Below are positions 1-8,038 of a stretch of 64,000 nt of DNA, piece after piece. Below the pieces are notes generated by a model. It was not told the origin of the DNA and searched no databases. It saw only the letters and a program-made list of their open reading frames with translations. The stretch comes from Streptococcus pantholopis (GTDB lineage: Bacteria; Bacillota; Bacilli; Lactobacillales; Streptococcaceae), in contig NZ_CP014699.1 of NCBI RefSeq assembly GCF_001642085.1, positions 1,984,001 to 2,048,000 on the forward strand, read 5' to 3'. The translations under genes and the position numbers were made by a program. The first letter of the stretch is position 1, and each line of letters begins with the position of its first letter.

Positions 1-315
1 GGCACCGGTAATGCGATTAATCAGTAAGAAGGACAGACCGGCCGCAAAAGCACCCCCGGCACGTTCCTTAGCCCAGCTCCCCCCAATAGCTAAAGCAAAA
101 AGCAAATGGAGATTGCCAATAACGGCCCAGCCAACCTGAGCAACAACCGTACCTATAGTTGTCAGCACAGCAGAATCCGGATTGATCAAAGGAATAGAGT
201 TCCCGATGCTGACCATCAAACCGGCTGCCGGCATGACTGCAATAACAACCATCAAACATTTTCCAAATTTTTGCCAGAACTCAAAACTGAAAAACTGTTT
301 AACTGTTTTTTTCAT
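1..315 (-). CDS. malT: PTS maltose/glucose permease EIIC, N-terminal part (partial)
   Basis: The first 105 codons of a membrane permease are visible; the rest lies beyond the window edge. The start reads MKKTVKQFFSFEFWQKFGKC and continues into VVIAVMPAAGLMVSIGNS, then a hydrophobic segment and SWAKERAGGAFAAGLSFLLI. This is the N-terminal pattern of the glucose/maltose PTS EIIC family (MalX/PtsG/MalT), which imports sugar while phosphorylating it. An AGGAGG-type ribosome site precedes the ATG at 315. It is headed by its own promoter and a palindromic LacI-type operator, and a LacI-family regulator gene lies upstream, which supports a maltose/maltodextrin role. The EIIB and EIIA domains cannot be seen. 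The sugar specificity is inferred. Confidence 0.8.
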   Translation of the reverse strand, partial: MKKTVKQFFSFEFWQKFGKCLMVVIAVMPAAGLMVSIGNSIPLINPDSAVLTTIGTVVAQVGWAVIGNLHLLFALAIGGSWAKERAGGAFAAGLSFLLINRITGA

Positions 316-341
316 TTGAAGCCTCCTGAAGATAAAAGTTT

Positions 342-407
342 ACGCAAACGTTTGCGTTTTCAACAATCCTATTATAGCACTTATTTTAAGTTTGTAAAGC
401 GTTTTCT
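342..407 (-). promoter_or_regulatory. Promoter, MalR-type operator and possible cre of the PTS gene
   Basis: On the minus strand a TTTACA -35 box (398-393), a 16-bp spacer and a TATAAT -10 box (376-371) are visible. Downstream of the predicted start point lies a perfect 16-bp palindrome, ACGCAAACGTTTGCGT (342-357). It is typical of LacI/GalR operators and close to the known streptococcal MalR site CGCAAACGTTTGCG. A second, weaker cre-like sequence, GTAAAGCGTTTTCT (394-407), overlaps the -35 box. Together they suggest sugar-specific repression by the adjacent regulator plus catabolite control by CcpA. The assignment of each site to a protein is inferred. Confidence 0.75.
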
Positions 408-567
408 CAAAAAATTATTTTTACAGAAGGGCCGACCTTACTCGGACACCCTGGCAAAGCTAGCAAATGCAGGCCCGGCCAGTTCCTTCCTCAGGATTGA
501 GCAGCTTGTGCTTTCAGCGGACTTTACCTTGTGCTTTTCTTAGTTCTTCTTTTCGGCCATTATCAAA

Positions 568-603
568 AACGAAGCTGAGACAATTTTGTGTCTCAGCTTC
601 GTT
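568..603 (-). terminator. Strong hairpin downstream of the LacI-type regulator
   Basis: A 15-bp perfect stem (AACGAAGCTGAGACA and its complement) with a 6-base loop lies between the PTS gene promoter region and the end of the regulator gene. Short T runs occur on both sides, so it may terminate in either direction. The remainder of 316-648 holds the PTS promoter and operator; I see nothing coding in it. Confidence 0.75.
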
Positions 604-648
604 TGTTGGAATGGGATTTAAGTGATTAAGAGCTTTGCATGTGGATGC

Positions 649-1665
649 TTATTCTGCTCTTATCGGTGTGGATTCTCTTTCAACAATTTGATGGGGAATG
701 ATGACCGGTTCTGTTTCTTTTTTCAGCGGTTTTAGCAGTAGGTTGGCTGCTTTTTCACCTAATTCATAGGGAAAAATATTCACAGAAGTCAGTGCAGGAC
801 TGGCTATTTCTGCCACCCATGAATTGTTGAAACCTATAATGGCATAGCCTGCTGCAGATCGGTCAGTTTCTTTAAAGAGACGCTGCAGGCGAATGGCCAT
901 AATATCATCACATGCTACAAAAGCCTGAACATTAGGATAAGCAGCTAAAAATTTCTGCAGGCGACGGATGTTGCCTTGTGCATCAACGCGTGAAAGCGTC
1001 AGATTTTCTTCTTTTAGACCAAGCGCCGAAAGACTTTGACAATATCCCTGATAGCGCTGTGCCTGAACCAGCTCAGCCATGTCTGTAGAGGCAAAAACAA
1101 TTTCACGATAGCCCTTAGCTATTAAAAAATCTCCAGCATCTTGACCCGCCTGAATATTATTATTATCGACATAGCGAATATTGCTGCCTGATTTTTCATA
1201 AGCCTCACCCACCACAACACAGGTCACATTCTGTTGCTTTTTGACATACTGAAAAACAGGGTCGCCTTTTTTGGAATATAGAAAGATAATTTTGCGGATA
1301 TTTCCGCTGCGTATTAAAGTCTCAATATTTTTTTTCAGCTCCTCATTGGATCGTCCGCTGGCCAAACTGACCATATAATTGTTTTCACTGCAAATACTGG
1401 AGATCCCCTGGATAATCTGCATAAAAAAAGGGTTATTGCCAAGAGAATCCTGACTCTCACGAACTGGTAAAACAATTCCAACAGTATTTGTCTGTCTGTT
1501 GACTAAATTGCGAGCAGAATAATTAGGAGAATAATCCAATTCAGCCATAGCTTGGCGGACCCGCTCTTTAGTCGCCTCGCTAATCATGCTGCTGTCGTGC
1601 AGAGCCCGCGAAGCTGTTGATGCGGAAACCCCTGCTAATTTTGCGACATCTTTGATGGTTGCCAT
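649..1665 (-). CDS. malR: LacI/GalR-family regulator, probable maltose regulator
   Basis: The protein is 338 residues. It opens with a classic LacI helix-turn-helix (MATIKDVAKLAGVSASTAS, residues 1-19) and hinge, followed by a periplasmic-binding-protein-like sugar sensor domain from about residue 60. I chose the ATG at 1665 because GGAAGGA lies about 8 bases upstream and the HTH starts at residue 2; an upstream in-frame ATG at 1704 would add a non-conserved leader. Features such as PFFMQIIQGISSICSENNY and the YVDNNNIQAGQDA stretch resemble MalR of other streptococci. It neighbours the PTS permease gene, whose operator it presumably binds. It has its own promoter (TTGACA 1727-1722, 16-bp spacer, TATGCT 1705-1700). 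The effector sugar is not shown by the sequence. Confidence 0.8.
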   Translation of the reverse strand: MATIKDVAKLAGVSASTASRALHDSSMISEATKERVRQAMAELDYSPNYSARNLVNRQTNTVGIVLPVRESQDSLGNNPFFMQIIQGISSICSENNYMVSLASGRSNEELKKNIETLIRSGNIRKIIFLYSKKGDPVFQYVKKQQNVTCVVVGEAYEKSGSNIRYVDNNNIQAGQDAGDFLIAKGYREIVFASTDMAELVQAQRYQGYCQSLSALGLKEENLTLSRVDAQGNIRRLQKFLAAYPNVQAFVACDDIMAIRLQRLFKETDRSAAGYAIIGFNNSWVAEIASPALTSVNIFPYELGEKAANLLLKPLKKETEPVIIPHQIVERESTPIRAE

Positions 1666-1699
1666 TATTTTGTCCTTCCCAGCTCTTCTATTTGTCTTT

Positions 1700-1727
1700 A
1701 GCATACCATTTTGCCAGTTTCTGTCAA
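1700..1727 (-). promoter_or_regulatory. Promoter of the LacI-type regulator gene
   Basis: A consensus TTGACA -35 box at 1727-1722 is separated by 16 bp from a TATGCT -10 box at 1705-1700. Transcription would start about 30 bases before the chosen ATG at 1665. Confidence 0.65.
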
Positions 1728-1741
1728 CTGTTTTTCAGATT

Positions 1742-1821
1742 AACTGAACACACCCTAAACAGAGATTTCGGACGTACCGCCATTTTTGCTTTGCTCTTTT
1801 AACGGGCTTTGTATCTTAATA
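1742..1821 (-). repeat. Dispersed intergenic repeat, single copy
   Basis: Read on the minus strand, this segment begins AAGATACAAAGCCCGTTAAA, carries AGAGCAAAGCAAAAAT, and ends with TTTAGGGTGTGTTCAGTT. These are the same ends as the repeat copies near 17.2, 22.6-23.1, 30.6 and 53.2 kb. It lies between the regulator and rsmE. I do not assign it to a named family. Confidence 0.7.
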
Positions 1822-1847
1822 GAGGTGCTCTTTTCTGATAAACAGTT

Positions 1848-2591
1848 TTATGGCATCAATTCAAAAACATATGCTACACTGCTCAAAGCAAATAGGGGTG
1901 CCGTTTCAGCCCTCATGATTCGCGGACCGAGACCAACCTTCAAACCGCCATATGATTCTAAGACAGCTAGTTCTGAAGGACTGATTCCTCCTTCCGGACC
2001 AAAGATAAAGAGAATTTTACACCCTTTAGAAAGCAGAGCCAATTCACGCGCCAGGGTCGAATTTTCTCCTGCTTTAGCAGCTTCCTCATAGGCTATAAAA
2101 ATCCGATCAAAACCACTTAAAGAGCTAAGAAAATCCGTTGTTTTCTCAAAAAGTTTAACGGTGGGAATCCGATTGCGCTTGCTCTGCTCAGCAGCACCCT
2201 GAGCAATTTTGTTTAACTTATCCGTTTTTTTGGCAAGTTTTGTACCCGCCCATTTAACAACTGAATAATCTGCCGGAAATCCCCAAATAGTATGGACCCC
2301 CAGCTCACTGGTCTTCTGAACTAAAAATTCTAGCTTATCACCTTTGAGGAATCCTGAAGCAATTGTTACATCAACCGGCAGTTCAGCATTATCAGGCAGT
2401 TCTTCAAGAATTTCAAATGTGTGTGTTAAGCGATCCGAGACTCTTGCCAGACGCTTAACTCTGTCATCAAATACTAAGACTGCTTTGTCATTATCCTGCA
2501 GACGCATAACAGAAAACATGTGCTTAATACTGGCTTCATCTTTAATCGTCACAAAGTGTTCAGCCTTACCGCTCACAAAATACTGCTGCAT
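1848..2591 (-). CDS. rsmE: 16S rRNA m3U1498 methyltransferase RsmE
   Basis: The 247-residue protein matches the RsmE family, a SPOUT-fold enzyme that methylates N3 of U1498 in 16S rRNA using S-adenosylmethionine. Visible features are an N-terminal PUA-like region (MQQYFVSGKAEHFVTIKDEA), SGFLKGDKLEFLVQKTSELG in the middle, and the C-terminal SPOUT knot motifs FGPEGGISPSELAVL and LGPRIMRAETAPL. The length is normal. It begins directly after the prmA stop and is probably co-transcribed with prmA, as in many streptococci. Confidence 0.95.
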   Translation of the reverse strand: MQQYFVSGKAEHFVTIKDEASIKHMFSVMRLQDNDKAVLVFDDRVKRLARVSDRLTHTFEILEELPDNAELPVDVTIASGFLKGDKLEFLVQKTSELGVHTIWGFPADYSVVKWAGTKLAKKTDKLNKIAQGAAEQSKRNRIPTVKLFEKTTDFLSSLSGFDRIFIAYEEAAKAGENSTLARELALLSKGCKILFIFGPEGGISPSELAVLESYGGLKVGLGPRIMRAETAPLFALSSVAYVFELMP

Positions 2592-3545
2592 TTACCCTCC
2601 TATGACCCCTTCCGGAGTATTTGTTTTCCTAAAGATTAGTGTATGCCATTCTCCTTGAATCATATGGGTTTCAAGGAAAAAACCGGCATCTTCAGATGCT
2701 TCCAGCACAAGATTGAGCTTTTCTGAGATAATACCGGACATAATAAGGTAGCCTTCATTCTTAACCAAACGGTATGCATCCTCAACCACATGTAACAAAA
2801 TATCAGCCAAAATATTGGCTACAATAACATCAGCAGCAGTCTCAACGCCTTTCAGCAGGTCTCCTGAGGCAACCTGAATAGCTGTTGTCCCCTTATTTAA
2901 GGCGATATTTTCTCGGGCTACGCGCACTGCCGTATCATCTAAATCGTAGGCAAAGACAGCCTGAGCACCAAGAAGAGAGCTGGCAATCGACAGCACGCCT
3001 GAGCCGGTACCAACGTCTATAACTGTCTCCCCTCCACGCAGCACCTGCTCCAAGGCAAAGAGACTCATTTTGGTTGTCGGGTGTGTACCTGTCCCAAAAG
3101 CCATGCCAGGATCCAGTTTAATGACTTTTTCCCTTTCTTCAGCTTCATAGTCCGTCCAGCTTGGTACGATTGTCAAATCATGGGTGATACGAACCGGCTG
3201 ATAATATTTCTTCCAGTTTTCTGCCCAGTCTTCTTCAGCTAAAAGTCGAGTCGTCAGGACAAACTGGCCCGTCTGCAGGCCAAAGTCTGCCAACTTAGCC
3301 AAACGCTCATTAACAGTCTGCCTGATATGATTCATATCCGCTGTTTCAGGGTAATAGGCAGTAATGATTACCTTGTCAAGCTGCTCGACTTCCGGGAACA
3401 GTTCCCCATACCTGCCAACTTTTCCCAGATAGTCAGCACTGTCTTTAATTGCAACCCCCTGACTGCCTGATTCTACTAAAATATCGGCTGCTGCTTCTTC
3501 TGCCTCACGATTAATTTCTAAGTTTAATTCTTGCCAAGTATTCAT
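2592..3545 (-). CDS. prmA: Ribosomal protein L11 methyltransferase PrmA
   Basis: PrmA trimethylates ribosomal protein L11 using S-adenosylmethionine. The 317-residue product starts [20 protein letters not shown], the usual start of the streptococcal family. An in-frame ATG 20 codons upstream (3605) would add an unconserved segment, so I chose 3545, although no strong ribosome site is seen for either. The SAM-binding motif [20 protein letters not shown] lies near residue 180, with [19 protein letters not shown] just before it and [10 protein letters not shown] near 245. The gene abuts rsmE. Confidence 0.93.
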   Translation of the reverse strand: MNTWQELNLEINREAEEAAADILVESGSQGVAIKDSADYLGKVGRYGELFPEVEQLDKVIITAYYPETADMNHIRQTVNERLAKLADFGLQTGQFVLTTRLLAEEDWAENWKKYYQPVRITHDLTIVPSWTDYEAEEREKVIKLDPGMAFGTGTHPTTKMSLFALEQVLRGGETVIDVGTGSGVLSIASSLLGAQAVFAYDLDDTAVRVARENIALNKGTTAIQVASGDLLKGVETAADVIVANILADILLHVVEDAYRLVKNEGYLIMSGIISEKLNLVLEASEDAGFFLETHMIQGEWHTLIFRKTNTPEGVIGG

Positions 3546-3703
3546 AATACTATTGAGCCGCAAATTGACAGCAGATTCCGTAGCCGAGACTGGCCCGTCA
3601 GCCATCAGCTCGTTCTCTCGCCATCAAAATCAGCCTTTCTCCTTTCTATTTTGAGTAAATATGAGGCCGGTACTTTTCCAGTAAAAGGAACCGCTCTTTC
3701 TTA

Positions 3704-4174
3704 TTAGTATCTGGGGTAAGGGTAAAACTCCTTTTCTTCCAATGCTGCTCTGCCTTCAGCAAAAGCCTGCCTGTCCCAAACAATGAAAAATTCTTGGGTT
3801 TCCGGATTTTCCAGAAAATCAATAAGAGCATCTAAACCTTTGTCCGCTGTATCATTTAAAAACTGGGCAAAGAAAACTAAGAATTCCCGCGACAGTCCTT
3901 TTTTGGGCTCATAGGGGATGGCGGCTAAATAATCTTCTTTGTTAAATACTGTTTTTTGAGGATTATAAAACAAAACACAGTCCTCAAAAAGGATATCATC
4001 ACCGCTACTGTTCCCTTTAGCATCAACTGTTTTTATTCCTGCCTTATTTTGCGCCTGCAAAATAAAACTGACTTCTACCGCATGGCGGCGCTTATCCCAG
4101 TTTATGGCAAAATCATAATCACAGTTAACCGTCATTTCTTCTTCAAGAACAGATAAAAAACCATAGTCAGCCAT
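3704..4174 (-). CDS. DUF3013 family protein of unknown function
   Basis: This 156-residue soluble acidic protein starts MADYGFLSVLEEEMT and contains a central WDKRRHAVEVSF stretch and FLVFFAQFLNDTADKGLDALIDF. It is the small DUF3013 protein commonly found next to prmA in streptococci. No catalytic motif or membrane segment is evident, and its function is unknown. It is transcribed toward prmA from its own upstream region (the 4175-4458 gap shared with divergent rarA). Confidence 0.75.
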   Translation of the reverse strand: MADYGFLSVLEEEMTVNCDYDFAINWDKRRHAVEVSFILQAQNKAGIKTVDAKGNSSGDDILFEDCVLFYNPQKTVFNKEDYLAAIPYEPKKGLSREFLVFFAQFLNDTADKGLDALIDFLENPETQEFFIVWDRQAFAEGRAALEEKEFYPYPRY

Positions 4175-4458
4175 TTAAAAATCAATTCCTTACCTCATTT
4201 ATGTTACAATTATTTTAACATACTTAGCAAAGAAAAACATGGAAATCAAGCCGATAGAGCTTTTACCTTAACTCAAAAAACTGTTGATACTGACAAGATT
4301 TCACAAAAAGTTTTATTGAGCTTTCTGTATTCAGGTCCAGACGACTTCAAGTTATAGCAGCTAATGGTTTGACATTTTATCCAAAAGAATGTTAGCTTAT
4401 TTTGATAACCATTTCAATACTTTGCTTCGTTAAAGTGAAAACAAATCGGAGGAAACCA

Positions 4459-5727
4459 ATGCCTGATAATCTCGCCTTACGTATGCGTCCAAAAACTATT
4501 GACCAAGTCATCGGCCAAACGCATCTGGTCGGTTCAGGAAAAATTATCCGGCGAATGACAGAGGCCAACAGGCTGTCGTCAATGATCCTTTATGGACCGC
4601 CAGGGATAGGAAAAACATCTATCGCCTCAGCAATAGCCGGCACAAGCAAATACGCTTTCCGTACCTTTAACGCAACAACAGATACTAAAAAGCGTCTGCA
4701 GGAGATCGCAGAGGAAGCAAAATTTTCCGGCGGTCTGGTCCTTCTCCTAGATGAAATCCACCGTTTGGATAAGACTAAGCAGGATTTTTTGCTGCCTCTT
4801 CTGGAAAATGGCCATATTATCATGATTGGAGCAACTACTGAAAATCCTTTCTTTTCCGTTACTCCGGCAGTTCGTTCCCGTGTTCAGATTTTTGAATTGG
4901 AACCACTGACGAATGCCGAAATCAAACAGGCCATTCAAAACCTGTTGACAGATAAAGAACGCGGTTTTGATTTTGATATCCGCTTAGATGATGACGCACT
5001 CGATTTCATCGCAGCAGCTACCAACGGAGATTTACGTTCAGCTTTTAATTCTTTAGAATTGGCAGTTCTGTCAACACAGCCCGAGGAAAACGGTACCCGC
5101 CACATCACTCTTAATATTTTGGAAAACAGCCTCCAGCGCAGCTATCTGACTATGGATAAGAACGGAGATGGGCACTATGATATTTTATCCGCTTTGCAAA
5201 AGTCTATTCGCGGCTCTGATGTCAATGCAAGTCTCCACTACGCTGCACGTCTTATTGAAGCAGGCGACCTCCCAAGTCTGGTCCGCAGGCTGACGGTCAT
5301 CGCCTACGAGGATATCGGCTTGGCTAATCCCGATGCGCAAATCCATACAGTCACAGCCCTTGAAGCGGCTCAGCGTATCGGTTTCCCAGAAGCCCGCATC
5401 CTCATTGCTAATGTCGTTATTGATTTGGCTCTTTCACCAAAATCCAATTCGGCCTACACCGCTATAGAAGCAGCTCTGACTGATTTACGAACATCAGGAA
5501 CTCTTCCGGTTCCTCGCCACCTGCGGGACGGACATTATGCCGGCAGCAAAGAACTGGGGAATGCCAAGGATTATCTTTATCCCCATAATTACCCTGAAAA
5601 ATGGGTCAAGCAGCAGTATCTGCCCGATAAACTTCAAGGCAAAAATTATTTCGTTCCCAATGATACTGGTAAATATGAGCGGGCTTTAGCCAGCAACAAA
5701 GACCGCATTGACCGACTGTCAAAATAA
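4459..5727 (+). CDS. rarA: Replication-associated recombination ATPase RarA
   Basis: RarA (MgsA) is an AAA+ ATPase related to clamp-loader subunits and acts at stalled replication forks. The 422-residue protein shows Walker A GPPGIGKT (about 46-53), Walker B LLLDEIHR, the sensor-1 region IGATTENPFFSV, and the C-terminal tetramerisation region with HYAGSKELGNAKDYLYPHNY. The ATG at 4459 is preceded by CGGAGGAAA; the longer reading frame upstream lacks such a site. It is divergent from the DUF3013 gene and directly precedes the 6S RNA gene. Confidence 0.95.
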   Translation: MPDNLALRMRPKTIDQVIGQTHLVGSGKIIRRMTEANRLSSMILYGPPGIGKTSIASAIAGTSKYAFRTFNATTDTKKRLQEIAEEAKFSGGLVLLLDEIHRLDKTKQDFLLPLLENGHIIMIGATTENPFFSVTPAVRSRVQIFELEPLTNAEIKQAIQNLLTDKERGFDFDIRLDDDALDFIAAATNGDLRSAFNSLELAVLSTQPEENGTRHITLNILENSLQRSYLTMDKNGDGHYDILSALQKSIRGSDVNASLHYAARLIEAGDLPSLVRRLTVIAYEDIGLANPDAQIHTVTALEAAQRIGFPEARILIANVVIDLALSPKSNSAYTAIEAALTDLRTSGTLPVPRHLRDGHYAGSKELGNAKDYLYPHNYPEKWVKQQYLPDKLQGKNYFVPNDTGKYERALASNKDRIDRLSK

Positions 5728-5788
5728 GTTATCGGAAAATAAAACATTTAGACTTGAAAAATTTTAAAAAAATGGTATGATAAAACCA

Positions 5789-5988
5789 TAGAGTAAATGC
5801 TGTGGTATACGAGTCCACATCAATGTGTTGACCGACTAAATCTTTGTATTTTTGGGAAACAAAAGTCTTTCTGACAGTATGCAAGCCGTTTCACGCGGAA
5901 GCAGCTAAGTGAGAAGCGCGTTGCCCACCTGCTTTAATTATGCGGGTTCAATACAAAACGTGGACCACCGGTACCAATACAGCTTTTT
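5789..5988 (+). ncRNA. ssrS: 6S RNA
   Basis: This roughly 200-nt segment between rarA and tRNA-Lys has no coding potential. Its ends can pair as the closing stem (GCTGTGGTA near 5799 with TACCAATACAGC near 5972-5983). The middle carries the conserved segment TTTCACGCGGAAGCAGC and GCGCGTTGCCCACCTG, characteristic of Firmicute 6S RNA. A promoter (TTGAAA 5754-5759, TATGAT 5776-5781) fits a start near 5789, and a T run follows near 5984. 6S RNA binds the housekeeping RNA polymerase holoenzyme and mimics an open promoter. Ends are approximate. Confidence 0.85.
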
Positions 5989-5992
5989 TGTT

Positions 5993-6065
5993 GCCTCCTT
6001 AGCTCAGTTGGTAGAGCAGTGGACTCTTAATCCATGGGTCACAGGTTCGAGCCCTGTAGGGGGTA
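5993..6065 (+). tRNA. tRNA-Lys (anticodon CTT)
   Basis: A complete cloverleaf can be drawn: acceptor GCCTCCT with AGGGGGT, D arm AGCTCAGTTGGTAGAGC, an anticodon arm with loop CTCTTAA giving anticodon CTT, and T arm ACAGGTTCGAGCCCTGT. The discriminator base is A and CCA is not encoded. It decodes AAG lysine codons. It immediately follows the 6S RNA gene. Confidence 0.93.
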
Positions 6066-6079
6066 TGGTATATTATCGC

Positions 6080-6109
6080 CAAAAAGCCCGTCATTTCGGG
6101 CTTTTCTTT
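6080..6109 (+). terminator. Terminator of tRNA-Lys, interrupted just after the stem by an IS
   Basis: AAAAGCCCG, a short loop and CGGGCTTTT form a rho-independent terminator after tRNA-Lys. The T-rich tail TTTTCTTT (6102-6109) is the left copy of the 8-bp duplication made by the adjacent insertion sequence. Confidence 0.8.
6102..6109. repeat. Left 8-bp target-site duplication of the ISL3-family element
   Basis: TTTTCTTT here is repeated exactly at 7514-7521, directly outside the other end of the element. Eight-base duplications are typical for ISL3-family insertion. Confidence 0.9.
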
Positions 6110-6142
6110 GGCTCTTTGTCAACTGTAGTGGGTGACTTATAT

Positions 6143-7389
6143 TTAAGCACGAGAGAGAATCAGGTTGGTTCTCTCTTTTTGAATGTTCAAAGCGATGAGT
6201 ATTTTGTTTTTAAAGTTCTTGAAATTCCTAAAACCAAAGGCATTTCGCTTAATGTCCTTGATAAGCTTATTGCTAGCCTCTAGTTTGGCATTGGAATAGG
6301 GAAGTTCAAGCGCGTTGATAATATAAGGTTTGTATTTCAAGAAGGTCTTGAAAACAGATCTGAAAGCAGGATTGACTCGCTTGATGTGCTCTTCAATGAG
6401 TCCAAAGAAGGCGTTCACTCTCCTTTCCTGAAAATGGAACAGCAAGAGCTGATAGAGGTCATAATCATAACGCAGCTCGTCAGAGAATGACAGGACTTTC
6501 TCCACAACTTCTCTGGGTGTCAGGGTTTGCCTAAAGGTAGGGGAGTAAAAGGCTTTGTCAGAGAGTTTTCGGCTGTCTTTCTGGAACAGTCTCCAGTGAT
6601 TTTTGAGTGCACGGTAAGGCAAAGAGGCTTTGTCAAAAGTCTTCATACAGGCTATTCTAGAGGTCATCATAGCGCGTCCTAAGTTCTGGATAATATGAAA
6701 TCGGTCAAGGACAATCTTGGCATTTTGGGAAAGCTGTTTGATGATAGGGATATAGCTGCCTGACAGGTCCACAGTCACCACTTTAACAGTTTCCCGCACT
6801 TTTCTTGGATACTTGTAAAAGTGGTTTTTGATGGTAGTTTGCCGGTTGTTTTCAAGAATGGCCATAATCTTTCTGGTTTGAAAGTCTTGTGCTATAAAGG
6901 CGAGTTTCCCCTTATTTCGAGAAAATTCATCCCAACTCAAGACCTCTGGGAGCCTTGAATAATCCTCCCTGAAGGTGAACTGTGTTAGCTTTCTTTGAAC
7001 AGTAGAGACAGAGATGTGTAGGGTTTTTGCGATGTCTGTGTTGGATCTGTTTTGGGTTAAGAGCTGGGTCAGTTTATGCCAGACAGGCTGCGAGATTTGG
7101 TGATTCTTCTTAACCAGACTCGTTTGAGCGACCCTGACTTTACGGCAGGATTTGCATTGGAAGCGTCTCTTTTTGAGTTTGAGGAGGGATGGCATTCTAG
7201 GAGTGGAATGGTTGATGGCTTTTGGAAATCATATTTGATCATGGCTTCGTTACAAAGAGGACATGGTTTTGGTGGATAATCCAGCTTAGCTTTAATGACA
7301 ATATGCCTATCGTCTTTGCCAGCACTCTCTATGATGATGTTTGGGTCTTTCATTCCGATTAATTCTGTGGTATGCTTAAGATGTTCCAT
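6143..7389 (-). pseudogene. ISL3-family transposase, frameshifted
   Basis: The N-terminal part (from the ATG at 7389) carries the zinc-finger-like CPLCNEAMIKYDF segment and reads in one frame to about 7190. The remainder, from about 7195 to 6143, reads in another frame (RRFQCKSCRKVRVAQTSLV, a second CxxC pair, HTH HISVSTVQRKL, and the catalytic DDE core including KVVTVDLSGSYIPIIKQL, KIVLDRFHIIQNLGRAM and ELPYSNAKLEASNKLIKDIK). The two frames differ by one shift just before the second zinc-binding pair. Together they would make a full ISL3 transposase of about 415 residues. A programmed frameshift is possible but there is no obvious slippery heptamer, so I call it broken. Confidence 0.85.
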
Positions 7390-7489
7390 ATGAGTCTTTC
7401 TAATGAGATGTTTGGTCGCTTTTCATTATAAGTCATATGGGACTTTTTTTGTATAGCAAAAAAAACGCCATAATTTCCGCAGTGGAGTT

Positions 7490-7513
7490 ATCCACTACAG
7501 ATATTATAGAGCC
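7490..7513. repeat. Right terminal inverted repeat of the ISL3-family element
   Basis: The complement of this segment matches the left end at 6110-6133 in most positions, with mismatches clustered at bases 7-13 of the repeat. Confidence 0.8.
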
Positions 7514-7521
7514 TTTTCTTT
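7514..7521. repeat. Right 8-bp target-site duplication
   Basis: TTTTCTTT, identical to 6102-6109. Confidence 0.9.
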
Positions 7522-7723
7522 GTGCTTTTTTCCTTTGGCCCATGTTATTTTTCTCCCGCTCAAACCATTCATCACGTGTTTCATCTAACAAATGCACATA
7601 TGTCTCACGCAATATAGGGGTATGATAAGATAAGCCTAAAGCCTTATGTTTAAGGCTTTTTTGCTGTCTCCTGATCTGATTTTTTCTAAAAATCAGCTTT
7701 ATTTGCCGTACAAAAAAGACCAA
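7522..7723 (-). pseudogene. Possible 3' remnant of a tyrosine recombinase, or unrelated relic
   Basis: On the minus strand a readable stretch ends ...HTPILRETYVHLLDETRDEWFEREKNNMGQ, which looks like the extreme C-terminus of a tyrosine integrase, where a catalytic-type Y is followed by VHLLDE. It sits just downstream of tRNA-Lys, a favoured integration site, and originally ran into the tRNA terminator before the IS inserted. There is no catalytic core upstream: the preceding minus-strand sequence ends within 50 codons at a terminator-like hairpin. This is a weak call from pattern only. Confidence 0.3.
7638..7663 (+). terminator. Hairpin with T tract
   Basis: AAAGCCTT, a 5-base loop and AAGGCTTTTTT form a typical intrinsic terminator in the plus direction. 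No complete gene feeds it now, which fits this being the edge of a decayed element. Confidence 0.5.
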
Positions 7724-7743
7724 GATTTTTAATCTTGGTCTTT
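7712..7743 (+). terminator. Hairpin with T tract near the relic
   Basis: AAAAGACCAAGATT and AATCTTGGTCTTT pair as a strong stem; it could act in either direction. Confidence 0.6.
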
Positions 7744-7775
7744 AGGAGATTTATGAAAAAGAAAAGTTTTAGGGG

Positions 7776-7924
7776 GATATCTGCCGCTAGGGCAGGCAGC
7801 AGATATCGGTGCAAAGCTTATCTAAGAAAACGATAGCTAACTGATAAGCTTTACTGGGGATATTTATAGTATATAAATCAGACCTTAAACCTAGCTTAAA
7901 CCATAAAATAATTGTTTAAACAAT
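7776..7924. repeat. Cluster of four palindromes in non-coding DNA
   Basis: Within 150 bp there are four dyads: GATATCTGC / GCAGATATC (7776-7784 and 7799-7807), AAAGCTTATC / GATAAGCTTT (7813-7822 and 7843-7852), ATTTATA / TATAAAT (7862-7878) and the perfect 14-mer ATTGTTTAAACAAT (7911-7924). No protein-coding gene is convincing here; a 27-codon frame at 7753-7836 overlaps the first two dyads. The stretch 7741-8038 otherwise holds only the adhesin terminator. Confidence 0.6.
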
Positions 7925-7987
7925 CTGCATCAGCTGAAATGGTTATCAGCCTGCTTTGAGTCGGCAAATCTTTTTGATAACTCTAGG

Positions 7988-8014
7988 AAAAAAGCTGGAC
8001 AAAACATCCAGCTT
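7988..8014 (-). terminator. Terminator of the first LPXTG adhesin
   Basis: On the minus strand AAGCTGGA, a short loop and TCCAGCTT followed by a T run form an intrinsic terminator 25 bases after the adhesin stop codon. Confidence 0.8.
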
Positions 8015-8038
8015 ATCCTAACAAATTAATACCAGCTA

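Larger units (their letters stand above)
6110..7513 (-). mobile_element. ISL3-family insertion sequence, 1404 bp, with terminal inverted repeats and target duplication
   Basis: The left end begins GGCTCTTTGTCAACTGTAGT (6110). The right end, read on the minus strand from 7513, begins GGCTCTATAATATCTGTAGT, giving imperfect inverted repeats of about 25 bp. Flanking 8-bp direct repeats TTTTCTTT (6102-6109 and 7514-7521) prove insertion as a unit. The only gene inside is a transposase split by a frameshift. The perfect duplication suggests a fairly recent event, but the divergent inverted repeats and frameshift suggest an element that can no longer move without help. Confidence 0.93.

Noticed and set aside
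106..543. 145-codon plus-strand frame near the left edge
   Set aside because: It runs antisense to the PTS gene and across its operator and promoter, with no ribosome site and no family resemblance.
6143..6283. Apparent short plus-strand frame running from tRNA-Lys into the IS
   Set aside because: It reads through the tRNA, its terminator and the antisense of the transposase, so it cannot be a real gene.
7433..7520. Continuation of the recombinase-like fragment into the IS
   Set aside because: The residues before 7522 come from the IS end and target duplication, so the frame there is created by the insertion.
7753..7836. 27-codon frame with a short AGGAGA before the ATG
   Set aside because: The spacing to the ATG is too short, the peptide is featureless and rich in Arg/Lys, and the sequence is better explained by the two overlapping palindromes.
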